64,000 nt of DNA from Halichondria panicea (lineage: Eukaryota; Porifera; Demospongiae; Suberitida; Halichondriidae). Below the pieces are notes generated by a model. That model saw nothing but the letters and a program-made list of their open reading frames with translations, made no database searches and was not told where the DNA came from. Both the position numbers and the translations under genes were made by a program. The stretch covers positions 3,267,646-3,331,645 of the forward strand of contig NC_087391.1 in NCBI RefSeq assembly GCF_963675165.1, in the 5' to 3' direction. Shown piece after piece: positions 44,691 to 56,054 of this stretch. Every line of letters starts with the position of its first letter. Position 1 is the first letter of the stretch.

Positions 44691-47400
44691 AGTGCATGCA
44701 TGCCAAAGCCACCATGGTTATACACGAGTTTATCTTTGAACATTTCGTAGTCATTATGAAACTTTGAGGCAAGGGTCAACTCTAAGGCACAGGTTGATGC
44801 CAATGGGAAGTCAGTAGTCGGATACTCTGAACCAGTACAGAAGTGTGACATCACAACTATGGTAATAATGGTTTTTACAATACCAACCTTCGATTGAATA
44901 CAGAAAGTCAATGTATTCCTTTGTTGACCTTTGTTGACTCAGTACTTCCTTGCTCGGATAAGTGTACTTTTCCAATGAGGTTCTTAAACATATCTGCATA
45001 AAAAAGTACCAAAAATATATACCCTATCATATCAGGATTTCACCTAGTGGGAGGGGCAGGGGTGAACCTTCCCCCCCCAATGTTGTAGAATAATGATATC
45101 ATCCCATTATTGTACGTCGTACAATATCAGACACAGTGGGTAATTTTCATGACAAATTTCGCTATTAATATTTGCCAGGAAACGGTTTCCTACTAAGTTT
45201 CTCCCCTTTTTATTAACCCGAAACGCGAACTTTTACATGTCACGAAAATTCCTGTTTTTCGGGTTAATAAAAAGGGGAGAAACTTAGTAGGTGTGGTTTC
45301 CTGGCTATGGTTTCCTGGCTATCACAAACAAACCAACGGACTACTATACCTGCTGGCCGCGGCACGGCCTGGGGGTATAGTAGTGTTATGTTCTGTTCTT
45401 TCTTACCAGCAGTGAGCTGTTGCTGGAAAGCAACAAACAACGGCTCCATCATTTCTGGGTAAAGCTTCAAGGCCTTAAGAATTCCCAGAGCATTCATGCC
45501 TTCCTTTAATTGATCAAAGAACAGGACGTAGCAGGAGCATCAATGCTCTCATGAGCTGAGACTTGTCACTCATCCTTCCTCATTAGTGAGATAGCTTTGG
45601 TGTACCCTGCTTCCAAAATTATACTCTCTTCACTTGTGCATACCTGATGCAAATTGACATCATCATCAGCTTTACCAATCTATGGGTTAATTAAATTAGT
45701 GATTAACAGTGACACATTAATGATAAATAATTATACCTCTTCCAGAGGAATATGGTTTTTGGATATTTTTATTGAAAGCAAGTCTTCTCCACAGAGGTAT
45801 TGATACACAGGAGGAGTACTTCCTTGCACTAGACCCATTGCAATAAGATTTCCGACAAAGAAGAACTTGTTGTCCTGTGGTATAGTTATAATTATCAATA
45901 GCCTAATAAATTAATTGTTGTTGTGAATTGGTGGTTACCTGCAAAGCAATACCATCATGTCTGGGTACACAGCACGAAACAGGGAAGTTCTGATTTCTTT
46001 CATCTCTTGTGAGCCCACCCTCACCAGCTTCTCCTAAGAATTCAACCTAAGAAGAATTCAACCTAAAGAATTTCACATAGGTACTATCACACACACAAAA
46101 TACTAGAGCACTGAAGTGCTAACCCTCGGCTGGTGACATGATAATAGATAAACCAGAGGTAATTATAGTGTAGGAACTCAAGAGCAATAGTACATGCATG
46201 AGACATGCAATGTGGAGACTGTTATCTTAGGAACGCTGCACTCTCAGTGCAGCAGTACAAATCCTATATAAGCATGTCCCCCGGCCACCCGTCAGAACAG
46301 GTGCCGGATCACGCTCAACTAAAGGATGCTTATCAACTCCACAGCATTAACTCCACAGCATAATACTAATAACATACTCACTATAACTTACATTGACTGT
46401 CCCACCAACACAAAAGTGAAGCCTTCTAAGTGCATCTTCAAGAACTCTTTCTCTTCTAACAAGAAAGTTAACCTCAGTCAAACTATTCACACACTTCCAC
46501 AGTGTCCCCCAGTAGCTCAGCAAGTGAAGCAGGTTTCACCTCCTCTATAACACTACAAGTTTGAAGTTTATATAGTATCTAACAAATCACAGGTAACAGT
46601 TTTGATCACCTCATATTTGGATTGACCTCATATTGGATTGAGACGTGGCATGCTGTATCAATGCTTCTTCAGTTTCATTCACATCTTCTCTCTGTAACAA
46701 CATAATAATATTATGATCAATAATAGTCTATTTCGTAACCCATGCACCTCCTCTTTTACGTCATCATCTCTGGACAAATCAATGACTGTACTGGGTCGGT
46801 TGGGCTTTTCCTCAAGAGTCACTGCTAAACTCTGCCATCCTAAAATCATGCAATGAAGATAATTTTTCCATCTAAACGTGTTTCCTCAGATCAGATATGT
46901 TAATCTTAACAAGAGAGCAGAGATTTATAAATCAACAAAGGAAGCACTTATATACCTCACACTCCGGTACAGCCTCTTTGTCGGCAGACATATCTAAATT
47001 TGCTGAATGGGTCTTATATACACCTTGCCATTGCCTACAGTAGCTTTTAGCAATTTAGGACACACTGAGCAATAGACGGTGAAATCAAATCCAAGTCCTT
47101 CGAGTTAGGGATACAGCGCAAAAGCTCCAAAATGACTTCTCTAAACTCGTCTTTGCTAACAGATTGACATACAACGACATCTTTTGAACCAAGATTTGCT
47201 GCAACAAGCGCTTCCCTAGTATATGGAGTACAAGGAACCTTAACAGAGTTCTTATCTGCTAAACAGAACATTTTAATAGTCCATTGTTTCCCTTTTTTCG
47301 AAGGTTGGTTATAAGGGGCAAAGTTAGCACGTTGTTCCTGTGCTACACCGGTACCTCTGCTAGCTCTACTGCAGGAGGCTGTACTTCTTTGTCGGGATAC
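44687..47400 (-). CDS. HECT-type E3 ubiquitin ligase-like gene, multi-exon (G2E3-like)
   Basis: Exon blocks run from high to low coordinates. 47400-47047 carries SKKGKQWTIKMFCLADKNSV then EFREVILELLRCIPNSKDLD L. 46841-46749 is GWQSLAVTLEEKPNRPSTVI DLSRDDD, and 46694-46609 is REDVNETEEALIQHATSQS. About 46500-46382 carries LVRRERVLEDALRRLHFC, the HECT entry. About 46070-45947 is VEFLGEAGEGGLTR, the 'GExGxDxGGxxRE' HECT motif. 45880-45735 is FFFVGNLIAMGLVQGSTPP. 45690-45409 includes FDQLKEGMNALGILKAL. 44999-44687 ends HFCTGSEYPTTDFPLASTCA with LTLASKFHNDYEMFKDKL and GGFGMHAL, typical of the HECT C-lobe, where the Cys of xxTCA is the thioester residue. It would transfer ubiquitin to substrates. 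Several one-base shifts and short duplications disturb it; these may be sequence errors or decay. A hairpin element is inserted in an intron at 45.2 kb. Confidence 0.65.
45173..45310. mobile_element. Hairpin mini-element (33-bp perfect arms) in HECT-gene intron
   Basis: The arm at 45191-45223 (begins TACTAAGTTTCTCCCCTTTT) is exactly inverted at 45257-45289 around a 33-nt loop. Outer GCCAGGAAAC / GTTTCCTGGC blocks extend the symmetry with a few mismatches. A 14-bp unit (ATGGTTTCCTGGCT) is duplicated just outside. Confidence 0.75.
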
Positions 47401-47744
47401 TGAATTAGAAATTATTATGTATTACGCTCAAACATTTCTTAACTTAAAGCCACGGCTTAGGTTTTCTGTCACTCCCTCATCCCTCGAGCTTTGGGACACT
47501 ATAACACATAGATACCTCATGCCCATGTTCTAACCATAACTTAATTTTCGTGGAGCATGTATGCATGCAATATTAAATTTGCAGTTCTTGCGAACCAATG
47601 GAACATTTTACACTCGAAAAATAACCGCTATACGGTAGTTGCTTTGGGTGCTTCTTGGTATAACTATTCCTTGCATTACATCATACTATTACACTGTGTA
47701 TTACATCATAAGGTAATGTATACTGTATATTAACGTAGGCACTA

Positions 47745-48186
47745 GGTAACATGGGTAATGTAGGTAATATAGGTAACACTGGTAAGGTAGGTAACATAGG
47801 TAATGTAGGTAAGGTAGGTAACATGGGTAATGTAGGTAACACGGGTAATGTAGGTAACACTGGTAATGTAGGTAACATAGGTAATGCTGGTAATGTAGGT
47901 TAATGTAGGTAACATAGGTAAGGTAGGTAATGTAGGTAACACTGGCAATGTAGGTAAGGGCTGGTAATACTGGTAATGCTTGGTAAGGTAGGTAGCATGG
48001 GTAATGTAGGTAATGCTGGTAAGGTAGGTAATACTGGTAATGTAGGTAATGCTGGTAAGGTAGGTAACACTGGTAATGTAGGTAATGTAGGTAACACTGG
48101 TAATGTAGGTAATGTAGGTAACACTGGTAATGTAGGTAATGTAGGTAACATAGGTAATGTAGGTAATGTAGGTAACACGGGTATAT
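47745..48186. repeat. Minisatellite, 9-bp GGTAAYRYN-type unit
   Basis: About 50 head-to-tail units of GGTAATGTA, GGTAACACT, GGTAACATA, GGTAATGCT and GGTAAGGTA. They are often grouped in higher-order 18-27-bp blocks such as GGTAATGTAGGTAACACT. Confidence 0.95.
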
Positions 48187-48524
48187 AATGTATTATAGGT
48201 AATGCAGTTAATTAGATGCAGTAATGCATGTATATAGCTACGCATTATATAGGTAGGTATTTTGTAACAGTGGTAATAATTAGCGGTTGCAATAATGTGA
48301 TGAACACAATTTGGAACACAATTTGAAACGACACTCTCCTTATAGTGATAAAGAGCACCGACTTATTCGTTTTTGTTTATAAAGAGATCAAAGTAACTAT
48401 AGTCGCCATCAAATTAATGTAACCATAGATTGAACTCTTCAATCTATGATGTAACCAGCATGTTTGCTGATTTCCCAGCAATTGCATAATGACTGTAACA
48501 CTTACTTAATTACTAATTATAATA

Positions 48525-48656
48525 TGTTACCTACATGTACATTACCCATGTTTCCTACATTACCTACATTACCTACATTACCCATGTTACCTACATTACC
48601 TACCTTACCAGTGTTACCTACATTACCTACATTACCCGTGTTACCGACATTATCTA
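48525..48656. repeat. Same minisatellite, opposite orientation
   Basis: Units of TACATTACC, AGTGTTACC and CATGTTACC continue for about 130 bp, as the reverse complement of the array at 47745-48186. Confidence 0.95.
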
Positions 48657-48825
48657 AACACTAGGCTTACTAGTATGATGTAATGCAAGGAATAGTTATA
48701 CCAAGAAGCACCCGTTGCTTTGCTTTAATATAAATGTGCTCAGTACGAGTGGATTAATACAGTGCCAGAAAAAACCACACTTAACCTCCCAGTCACGGGA
48801 AATATAAACATAAACGGCCTAAAAA

Positions 48826-49211
48826 ACCATGTGTGTGTGTGTATCTTTATGTGCACGTGCGTGTGTGTGTGTCTGTATATGTGTGTCTGTATGTGTGCCC
48901 TCGAGGGTGTACGTGTGTGTGTGGTTGCCTGCGCGCGCGCGTGTGTGTATGTGTGTGTATCTGTGCACACGTGCGCGCTTGTGTGTATCTGTGTGTGTGT
49001 ATTGGTGTGCACATGTGTGTGTATTCGTGCCCACGTGTGCGTGTGTGTGTATTCACTATTGCATGTGCATGTGTGCTTGTGTGTGTGTGTGTGTGTGTGC
49101 ACTTGTGTGTGTATCTTTATGTGCGCGTGCGTGTGTGTGTGTCTGTATATGTGTGCCCGCGCGAGTGTATGTGTGTGTCTGTATTCACTATTGCATGTGC
49201 ATGTGTGCTTG

Positions 49212-49254
<43 letters not shown>

Positions 49255-49612
49255 ACTTGTGTGTGTATCTTTATGTGCGCGTGCGTGTGTGTGTGTCTGT
49301 ATATGTGTGCCCGCGCGAGTGTGCGTGTGTGTCTGTATGTGTGCCCTCACGGGTGTACGTGTGTGTGTGGTTGCCTGTGCGCGTGTGTGTATCTGTGCAC
49401 ACGTGCGCGCTTGTGTGTATCTGTGTGTGTGTGTATTGGTGTGCACATGTGTGTGTATTCACTATTGGTGCCCACGTGTGCGTGTGTGTGTATTCACTAT
49501 TGCATGTGCATGTGTGCTTGTGTGTGTGTGTGTGTGTGCGTGCGTGCCTGCCCATGCCGTGTGTGCCCGCCCATGCCGTGTGTGCCCCCTGTGTTTGCCT
49601 GTGGCATGATAC
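48826..49612. repeat. TG-rich satellite with higher-order structure
   Basis: Alternating purine-pyrimidine (GTGTGT, GTGCGCGT) sequence runs for about 790 bp. Longer blocks recur: TATTCACTATTGCATGTGCA near 49050, 49180 and 49490, and GTATCTTTATGTGCGCGTGC near 49107 and 49266. It is open in all three plus frames and several minus frames, giving cysteine/valine-rich or histidine/threonine-rich translations that should not be taken as proteins. Such sequence can adopt Z-form DNA. Confidence 0.95.
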
Positions 49613-49911
49613 TTTATACGTGCTAACAATTTACATTATCAGTGGTGCCAAAAGTTGTTAAATTCTTCCAAAATTGTTAATAATTATTTGGGTATCACAC
49701 AACACATGCAAAGCAAAAAAAGCGATAATAAGTGACATGATAAAATAAAATAACGTTCAGTCTATTAATTCAAAGAGCATCCATAATCCAGGAGTATTCG
49801 TTGGCAAGGTAAGTAATTGAAGGGGCCTGCGACCAACACCTTCTAGTGCATTGAATGAATGATACACCAAGTTTGCCTCCAATGTATACTGTGCTGCCAG
49901 TGACCCCCCCC

Positions 49912-50380
49912 CTGCTCTTCATCGAACTGGAGACACCCTATAAACAGCTGCAACACTCAGCTTTTGCGCATGAAGACCTCGATTAATTGCTGTGATAGCA
50001 GCAGCGGGCTTTAACAAAAACTCGTAAGAAGCAACTTGGAGCATCTGCTTCAGCTTGGTAGTACCAAGCTGAAGGATATGTCCTACGACTTGCTAGCTTT
50101 TCCGCTGAGGATCATCTGTAATCTGAGCAAATGCTGCTATCCTGTGCTGAGGCTGTCGATGAACGTTTCACAGAGAATGAAATCTGATACCACAGCCAAC
50201 AGACTAGAGCAGGGAAAGTATCGGTAGAACACCACAAGCAACATAACAATGTGAGATGACGGATTTGGGGGTGAGAAACAACGTCTTTTCTTCTTATATA
50301 GATAAGCTAACTTTAATCATTATAGATGTTAATACTTACAGCGCCAGCTTGAAGCACAAACTAGGTATGTACATATAATT
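49912..50380 (+). pseudogene. EnSpm 3'-end fragment, inverted copy of 51.6-52.0 kb
   Basis: The segment is the reverse complement of 51590-52020 with scattered changes. Landmarks are CTCAGCTTTTGCGCATGAAG and AACTCGTAAGAAGCAACTTG here, and TTCAAGCTGGCGCTGTG there. In the plus direction it reads LKDMSYDLLAF and, in the neighbouring frame, EDHL-SEQMLLSCAEAVDERFTENEI, the C-terminal part of an EnSpm-like transposase. It thus forms a tail-to-tail arrangement with the EnSpm remnant to the right. Confidence 0.6.
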
Positions 50381-50399
50381 ATAGTGCTGGTATTAATTT

Positions 50400-51590
50400 G
50401 TTGGTGGAAGAAAGTAGAGCAGCTTGGACATAAGCTCACGTGAATTTTAATTAATCGTGACCAACCTCCTCTAGTGGGCGGTTGGTAGCATATCCTGCTG
50501 ACTCATCAGTTTTTTGACGCATTTAAATTGTGAGTTGCATGCCACGCCCTTGCTGTGAGTAAGCACAAAGGGCTAATTCTGAGGTGTTGTACATGTTATT
50601 TAGATCTCAGTTTTGGAGTAAGGTTTCCAAGAGAATAGAAAAACCCACCATTAGCTCGAACATTTCCTGTTAGTTTTTTTAACACTATGATCTGCTACAC
50701 ACTATGATCTGCTACATCAAGACAGGAGTCAAAGAAACCAATATCTTCACCGTGCACGCACAAAAACGGTGCACGTGCAATGCATTCTTTACCCCGCCCC
50801 GCCCATTTGTTTTCTGATAGATAGTAGTTGCATGCCCTTGCTCACAGCTAAACCGCTTCTGACACCACCTCCAAAGGTGGGTTGGCTTAAAGGGCCGAAT
50901 AAGGGCCGAATGCGGTTGCCTTGTGTAAACGGGGCTTATGTTACATGCACTCTTATATCACATACAAACAAGAAGAGTTGCTCCGTGATGAAAGGTACGT
51001 ACATAGAATTCATTAAATCCACCGATGGAAGGTATGTGCATTCAATCTGTTGTAACATAAAATCACGCATAAAATAATATTAATATGCAATAAAAAGCAT
51101 TATTAATGAATGAGCATATTAATGTGAGCAACACACTTCTAAGCTATGTAGGTAAGGAAAATCTGCCACAGCTGCCAGGCAGACCAACAGAAGCATGCGC
51201 AGTTGCAATATTATATCAGATAAAGGCACAAAAATAAATGACATGACTAAGCATAAGAGCACAAAAGAGCACAAACATGAAGTGAAGTCACCACCATTAC
51301 ACAGGAAACTTCTTCAATCTTGATCACACCTCTTTTTCAATTTTTCGTTAAATGTCCTAAGTGACATCCTTGAATCCTTGAAACGCTTGTGTGTAACTGG
51401 CCTCACAGTTTTAAATGCTGCTTTTTTTGTTGTGTTGTCAGAATGTGGTCGAATACTTGTACCACTCGATACAGAAGCTACTCAGTCTTTGGGGTTGAGA
51501 AGGACCGGTATGATCCTTTGAGAGCAATGCCTCTTCCCTACATTGCCTCTTCCCTACATACAGTCACAAACACTCACTTCAATATAACTA
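50400..51590. other. Spacer between opposed EnSpm ends
   Basis: No recognised gene. GGTGCACGTGC/GTGCACGCAC palindromic bits lie near 50752-50778. Duplications include ACACTATGATCTGCTAC (50683-50716) and TAAGGGCCGAA near 50890-50910. Two plus frames (50769-51077, 51389-51646) have no recognised similarity. Confidence 0.4.
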
Positions 51591-51699
51591 GTGTTCAAGC
51601 TGGCGCTGTGCTAACGACTTTCGCTATTAGCATCTATAATGATTAAAGCTATATAAGAAGAAAAAGAAGAAAAGACGTGCATCTATTGTTGTTCATCGT

Positions 51700-53150
51700 G
51701 TCCTACCAAAGATCGGCACCGTCATCTCTGTTGCTTGTGGTGTTCTACCCTGCTGGCTGTGGTGTCAGATTTCATTGACAGCCTCAGCATCAAACAAGTC
51801 AGATTACAGATGATCCTCAGTGGAAAAGCTTTAGTGAGGTAGTTATCCAGCAAGTCGATTTGGCAGTAGGACATATCCAACACCTACACCTACCAAGCTG
51901 CTGCTCCAAGTTGCTTCTTACGAGTTTTTCCGCTGCTGCTATCACAGGAGGTCTTCATGCGCAAAAGCTGAGTGTTTATAGGGCTCGGTATGCTCGATGA
52001 AGAGCAGGGGTCAGATCTCTTGATGGAATGCTTCAGATAGAACTGTACTTCTCCTACATTTAATCCAAAACTGTCGCTTGCTAACTGTCCGTTGGAAGGC
52101 CAGTGTGCCATGATAACGGAGGATGAGATATTGTTAGGACCAGGTTTAACAGATCCAACTAAATCACTAACACGTCCACATTCTCTATAGAAGTAGGACA
52201 AGTGTATTACGGATACATGTGATCGTATACAGATTTTAGCTGTTGAAACATATCTTGCGTGAGAACTTTTTGCTGGAATGGAGGCAGTACCTTCACATTC
52301 AAAAGAAATTTCAGTACCAGCAGTTGACGAGTACATCATGCCTACAATGGTGCCAAATGTTGACTGACTGTCGAGAGGAAATCTTGGTAAATTAAGGTTG
52401 TTGGCTTCTTGATCTAAACAATATCTTTTGAGTAGCTATAGATGTATGAACTGAACTGATTTCAAAAGCATAGCACCAAAATGCATGTGCTGGACCAAAG
52501 TCTTCGATACTATCGACAATGTGACAGTGAAGGTGCATATTTGGAGTGCAGTAGTCGCAAAACTTTAAGAAGAGCTGCTTGAATATCTGCTTTCTTAATG
52601 TAACTGGCTTGAAGAATTGAACACGCTCTCACAAACAATAGCCAACACCGGAGATGTTATCCAGTATCTCCATTGATTGGTTGTGAAACCACCACTATTG
52701 CTGGCAATGTTCGAGGGAATTCGACCAATGTCATGAGGGCATCTAAATTTTTTCAGCTTACTTTCAATGTCTGACAATACTCTAGCCGGCAGATATTCCA
52801 ACTCTACCCATACTTTAAAAACATGTTTTCCTGTGCCTAAAAACAGGTTATGCATGGGATCAATAACGGTAAACTTAATTGGGTCAAAGTAAGGTAGGGC
52901 CAGTAGTATTGAGTATCGCACACCATACTTGCTTTCCATTTGTTGAATGATGTCTTTGTATTCTCCTTGAGAATCTCTTTGCAATGAGTCTCTAAATCCT
53001 GAGTAGTCATGTTGATTGAATTACAAGCTAACTTCGCAAAATGTCCAAGGACTTTCCTACTAGCAGGTATATCACAGCTGACACAGGTTAATGCCATGCA
53101 AACATTGACATGTGTAAGTATTCCAGAAGGCATCCCAGAAGGCATCAACT
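51700..53150 (-). pseudogene. EnSpm/CACTA-like transposase, C-terminal part
   Basis: On the minus strand, 53148-52837 carries LTCVSCDIPASRKVLGHFAK LAC. 52984-52595 carries SKYGVRYSILLALPYFDPIK FTVIDPMHNLFLGTGKHVFK, and 'VDPMHNLFLGTxKH' is a strong signature of EnSpm (Transposase_21-like) proteins. GRIPSNIASNSGGFTTNQWR and WITSPV follow. 52339-51890 has NVGEVQFYLKHSI and ends near the region duplicated at 49.9 kb. Duplications such as GATCAACTAGAGGG (about 53142-53172) disturb the frame. The N-terminal half is absent. The protein would cut and move CACTA-type elements; this copy cannot. Confidence 0.75.
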
Positions 53151-53159
53151 AGAGGGGAT

Positions 53160-53750
53160 CAACTAGAGGGGAAAGGTAAGAGTTAATAGTGAGAGAAGAT
53201 TCTTTCGGTCCTGGCATTATTCCAACGAGAAGTACATTTTCCTGTTTATATCTCTCAGTCCGAGGAAGGTTTTGTATTGCCCACCACAAGAATATGTAGT
53301 GTAAGGTTGAAACCAGTCCACGTTAATAAAGGATGAATAAGGACTTCCATATATTTCCATCATATATGACAGGGCCTAGGAAAACACCCCTTAACACGGG
53401 TGTACCCGAGTTTATTTTTATTGTTGAATCGGATAAAGCGTTCTCTACGCTTCAAAATGATACCAAGATCGACCTCCTAGCTATTTTCTATCCGGAGATA
53501 TGTTCGAGGGAACGCTACAAAAGTATTGCAACGCCCTCTTGAGTAAAACGCTCAAACGTCATGAATAATTGAACTTCAATTATTGCCTTCCGGGCACTTC
53601 CGTATACTCATAAAAGATGTTCTGGAGAAGACAAGTTAGTTAGATGAAGGCTAGGCGTTCTAGGACTCTCTAGCTAGCTAGTATAGCTATGTAGCTGGGC
53701 ACCTAGGAAGGATCTAAAGAGGCAAAGACTCCCGTCGCTCGAATGGTAAG
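53160..53750. other. Spacer
   Basis: A plus frame at 53333-53542 (FIFIVESDKAFSTLQNDTKI) is unrecognised. No RNA gene or repeat of note. Confidence 0.35.
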
Positions 53751-53755
53751 CTCTC

Positions 53756-53757
<2 letters not shown>

Positions 53758-53789
<32 letters not shown>

Positions 53790-54865
53790 TAAACAAGGTA
53801 ACAGAAAATAGCAGAATAGTAGCTAATCCAAATCAGTTACCTACCTACATACACAAAAACAGTACACAACAATCTAAATTACACTTTATTAATTTACAGT
53901 AAATGATTTTTACAACGGCTGTTGACATGATCTACAGGAACAAATTAAAGGATGCAAGTGAAATACCGTCTGTAACAAAACCTAATTTATTCCCCAAATT
54001 GTAATAGTATCTGCGAAGAAGGAAAAGTTAAAGTTATTAGTTGCCGCGAATGGGACCGAAATCAGTTACCTACCTACTACCTACCTACATACACAAAAAC
54101 AGTACACAACAATCTAAATTACACTTTATTAATTTACAGTAAATGATTTTTAAAGGATGCAAGTGAAATACCGTCTGTAACAAAACCTAATTTATTCCAA
54201 ATTGTAATAGTATCTGCGAAGAAGGAAAAGTTAAAGTTATTAGTTGCCGCGAATGGGACCGAAAGCTGTGTAGTGTTCAGATGTCTTAATTGGTAAAGCT
54301 GGGCTCTAATGGTGAACGGAGGATTTGGATAGGACGACGCATAGCTAGCGTTTTTATCTTGCACATGGTTTGCACATGGTTAGCAGTGTCTCATAATTCT
54401 CATCCCATTTCTTTGTGCACACTTTTAGGGCAAACTTCTGGGTATCCTCCAGTAACTTGATGTCCTTAGCCAAGTGGGGACTCCAGACAGCAAACGCGTA
54501 TTCTAGATAAGGTCTAATTAGTGATTTGTATAATTTCGAGGTAGAGTCAGATTTCGAGTATTTGTAAAAGCTCCTGTGAAGCATGCCAATAAGTTTTCTC
54601 GTAATATGCTTGGTCCAGGAGAAATCACTTGAGAAGTTGACGCCAAGGTATTTGAAGACATCTACCCTTGAGAGAGAAAAATTGTCCTCAATAGTAAGAG
54701 GGGAGTTCGGAAGTGTGGGTGAGTGTTTCCTAGAGAAGGTCATGTAGCAACATTTTTGAACGTTTAACTTCAAGTGATTGTGAGATATCCAATAGCAGAG
54801 TGAGTTCACATCATCCTGGAGTTTTGAGTAGTCAGATTGTGAACTGATTGAAATTTCACAGGGTT
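53758..54865 (-). pseudogene. 5'-truncated non-LTR retrotransposon (LINE) with poly(A) tail
   Basis: A run of 30 T at 53758-53787 is the poly(A) tail of a minus-strand insertion. Reading from 54865 downward, 'SSQSDYSKLQDDVN', then 'WISHNHLKLNVQKCCYMTFS', 'VFKYLGVNFSSDFSWTKHI' and 'LIRPYLEYAFAVWSPHL' are the thumb region of a LINE reverse transcriptase (CR1/Jockey-like style). The C-terminal tail at 54364-54134 has 'VPFAATNNFNFSFFADTITI WNKLG'. A block of about 225 bp within the 3' part is repeated (53822-54050 and 54054-54270). The endonuclease and the catalytic RT motifs are missing through 5' truncation, which is usual for LINEs. Confidence 0.85.
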
Positions 54866-54970
54866 CAACTGTTGAAACTAATAGTAGATTGTGATAGATA
54901 GACTTCCATGCAAGTAATCTATAGTAATCTTAGTCAGTAATTTTTGTCAACACATGTGCGTTCTATCCTA

Positions 54971-55331
54971 CTTGATCAATGAAGTTGATATTAAGGGACA
55001 AGATTTCAACAGGTTATGGGCGTGGCTATAGTTGAGCTGTAGATCCTGCTTGAGTCGAGTGTGAGCTGTTGAGAACTATAATAATAATTGTCGATTGAAC
55101 TATATTATAGCGAGTATTATTACGAGTAGCAACGAGTAGCAGTGACAAAGTTTGGAGGAGAAGTGACAAACTGGCAAACTGGGAAGTTGTAACTGGATTA
55201 CATGGAAATTTCAGGTCCTCAACAGCTCAACAGCCTCAACAGCTCAACAGCACAACTATAGCCACACTTCCAATGCGTTGTCTGGGCTGTTGAAATCTTG
55301 TCCCCTTAGTATCAACTTCAGTTTGATCAAG
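54971..55331. mobile_element. Foldback element, about 360 bp
   Basis: CTTGATCAATGAAGTTGATA ... GACAAGATTTCAACAG (54971-55012) is inverted at 55285-55331 with small differences. The symmetry continues through GTGGCTATAGTTGAGCTGT and ACAGCACAACTATAGCCAC. Inner CTCAACAG units are repeated. No protein. Confidence 0.75.
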
Positions 55332-55659
55332 TATCTTTTTTACAATAAATTATATTTGTGTGTTAAACACATTAACTGTGTATACTTGTCCTACAATGAT
55401 AAATCGCCCATCTAATTGAACCTGAACATTAATCCAACTCTTTTCACCAAAGCGCTCTGTTTATGATAATTTTTATGCCCCACCCCGCATGGGGGAAATG
55501 TAGTGGAATGGTCAACATCTGCGGGGATTGTGGGAGAATGAACCTTCAACAATAAGTTGTAGCCGCCCTCGACCATTGCATGTTTGTGGCCATGTATACA
55601 TAATAATAGCCTAATTATTTCATTCTAATTATTTGTGATGTACGCGTGCAAGTTAATAA

Positions 55660-55848
55660 TTATTCTAGACATGTTCGATGATAAACATATCGATGATAAT
55701 ACCCATCCAATTTCCTAGTACCATTCACCACAGCTTGCATAGAGTGAATGGAGTAATTCGAGGGCAAGAGTTGTAACTTATTAAATATGTTGTCAGCAGA
55801 TAGTATTAAAGAGTGGCGATCTTTAAATTTTTCTTGGACTTCTCTCAT
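55660..55848 (-). CDS. Hypothetical protein fragment
   Basis: The minus frame reads MREVQEKFKDRHSLILSADN IFNKLQLLPSNYSIHSMQAV VNGTRKLDGYYHRYVYHRTC. The composition is protein-like, but no family is recognised and no neighbouring exon is found. It could be a chance frame. Confidence 0.2.
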   Translation of the reverse strand: MREVQEKFKDRHSLILSADNIFNKLQLLPSNYSIHSMQAVVNGTRKLDGYYHRYVYHRTCLE

Positions 55849-56054
55849 GGGGGTGTCCCGATTGAAAGATTTTGGAATTGAAACAGATGACTATACAGCA
55901 GTACAAGTGAAATAAAAAGCATTAAGCAAGATCATCCTAATGATGGAGAAGTAATAATGAAAGGTCATTTACTTACTATCTAAAGGGATAAGATAAAGAG
56001 GGATAAGATAAAGGTTAAACGTAAGGACCTAAGGGAGAGCTGTCAAGAGAAGAT

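Larger units (their letters stand above)
47646..48713. mobile_element. TIR element carrying minisatellite in both arms
   Basis: A 43-bp left terminus (GGGTGCTTCTTGGTATAACT ...) at 47646-47688 is perfectly inverted at 48671-48713. Inside, GGTAAT-type minisatellite stands on the plus strand in the left part and as its reverse complement in the right part. The whole is therefore a loose palindrome around a unique centre (about 48200-48520). No protein is encoded; the frames of repeated 'LPTLP' or 'GNVGN' are by-products. Confidence 0.8.

Noticed and set aside
46190-46330. Hairpin near TGCACTCTCAGTGCA as a possible small RNA gene
   Set aside because: The stem is short and isolated; no conserved box or terminator supports an RNA gene.
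47681-48245. Minus frames of repeated 'LPTLP/YITYIT' and plus frame 'GNVGN'
   Set aside because: Translation of the 9-bp minisatellite; no unique protein sequence.
48762-49661. Long plus-strand reading frames of 250-300 codons rich in Cys and Val
   Set aside because: They arise in all frames at once from TG-rich satellite DNA; composition is wholly explained by the repeat.
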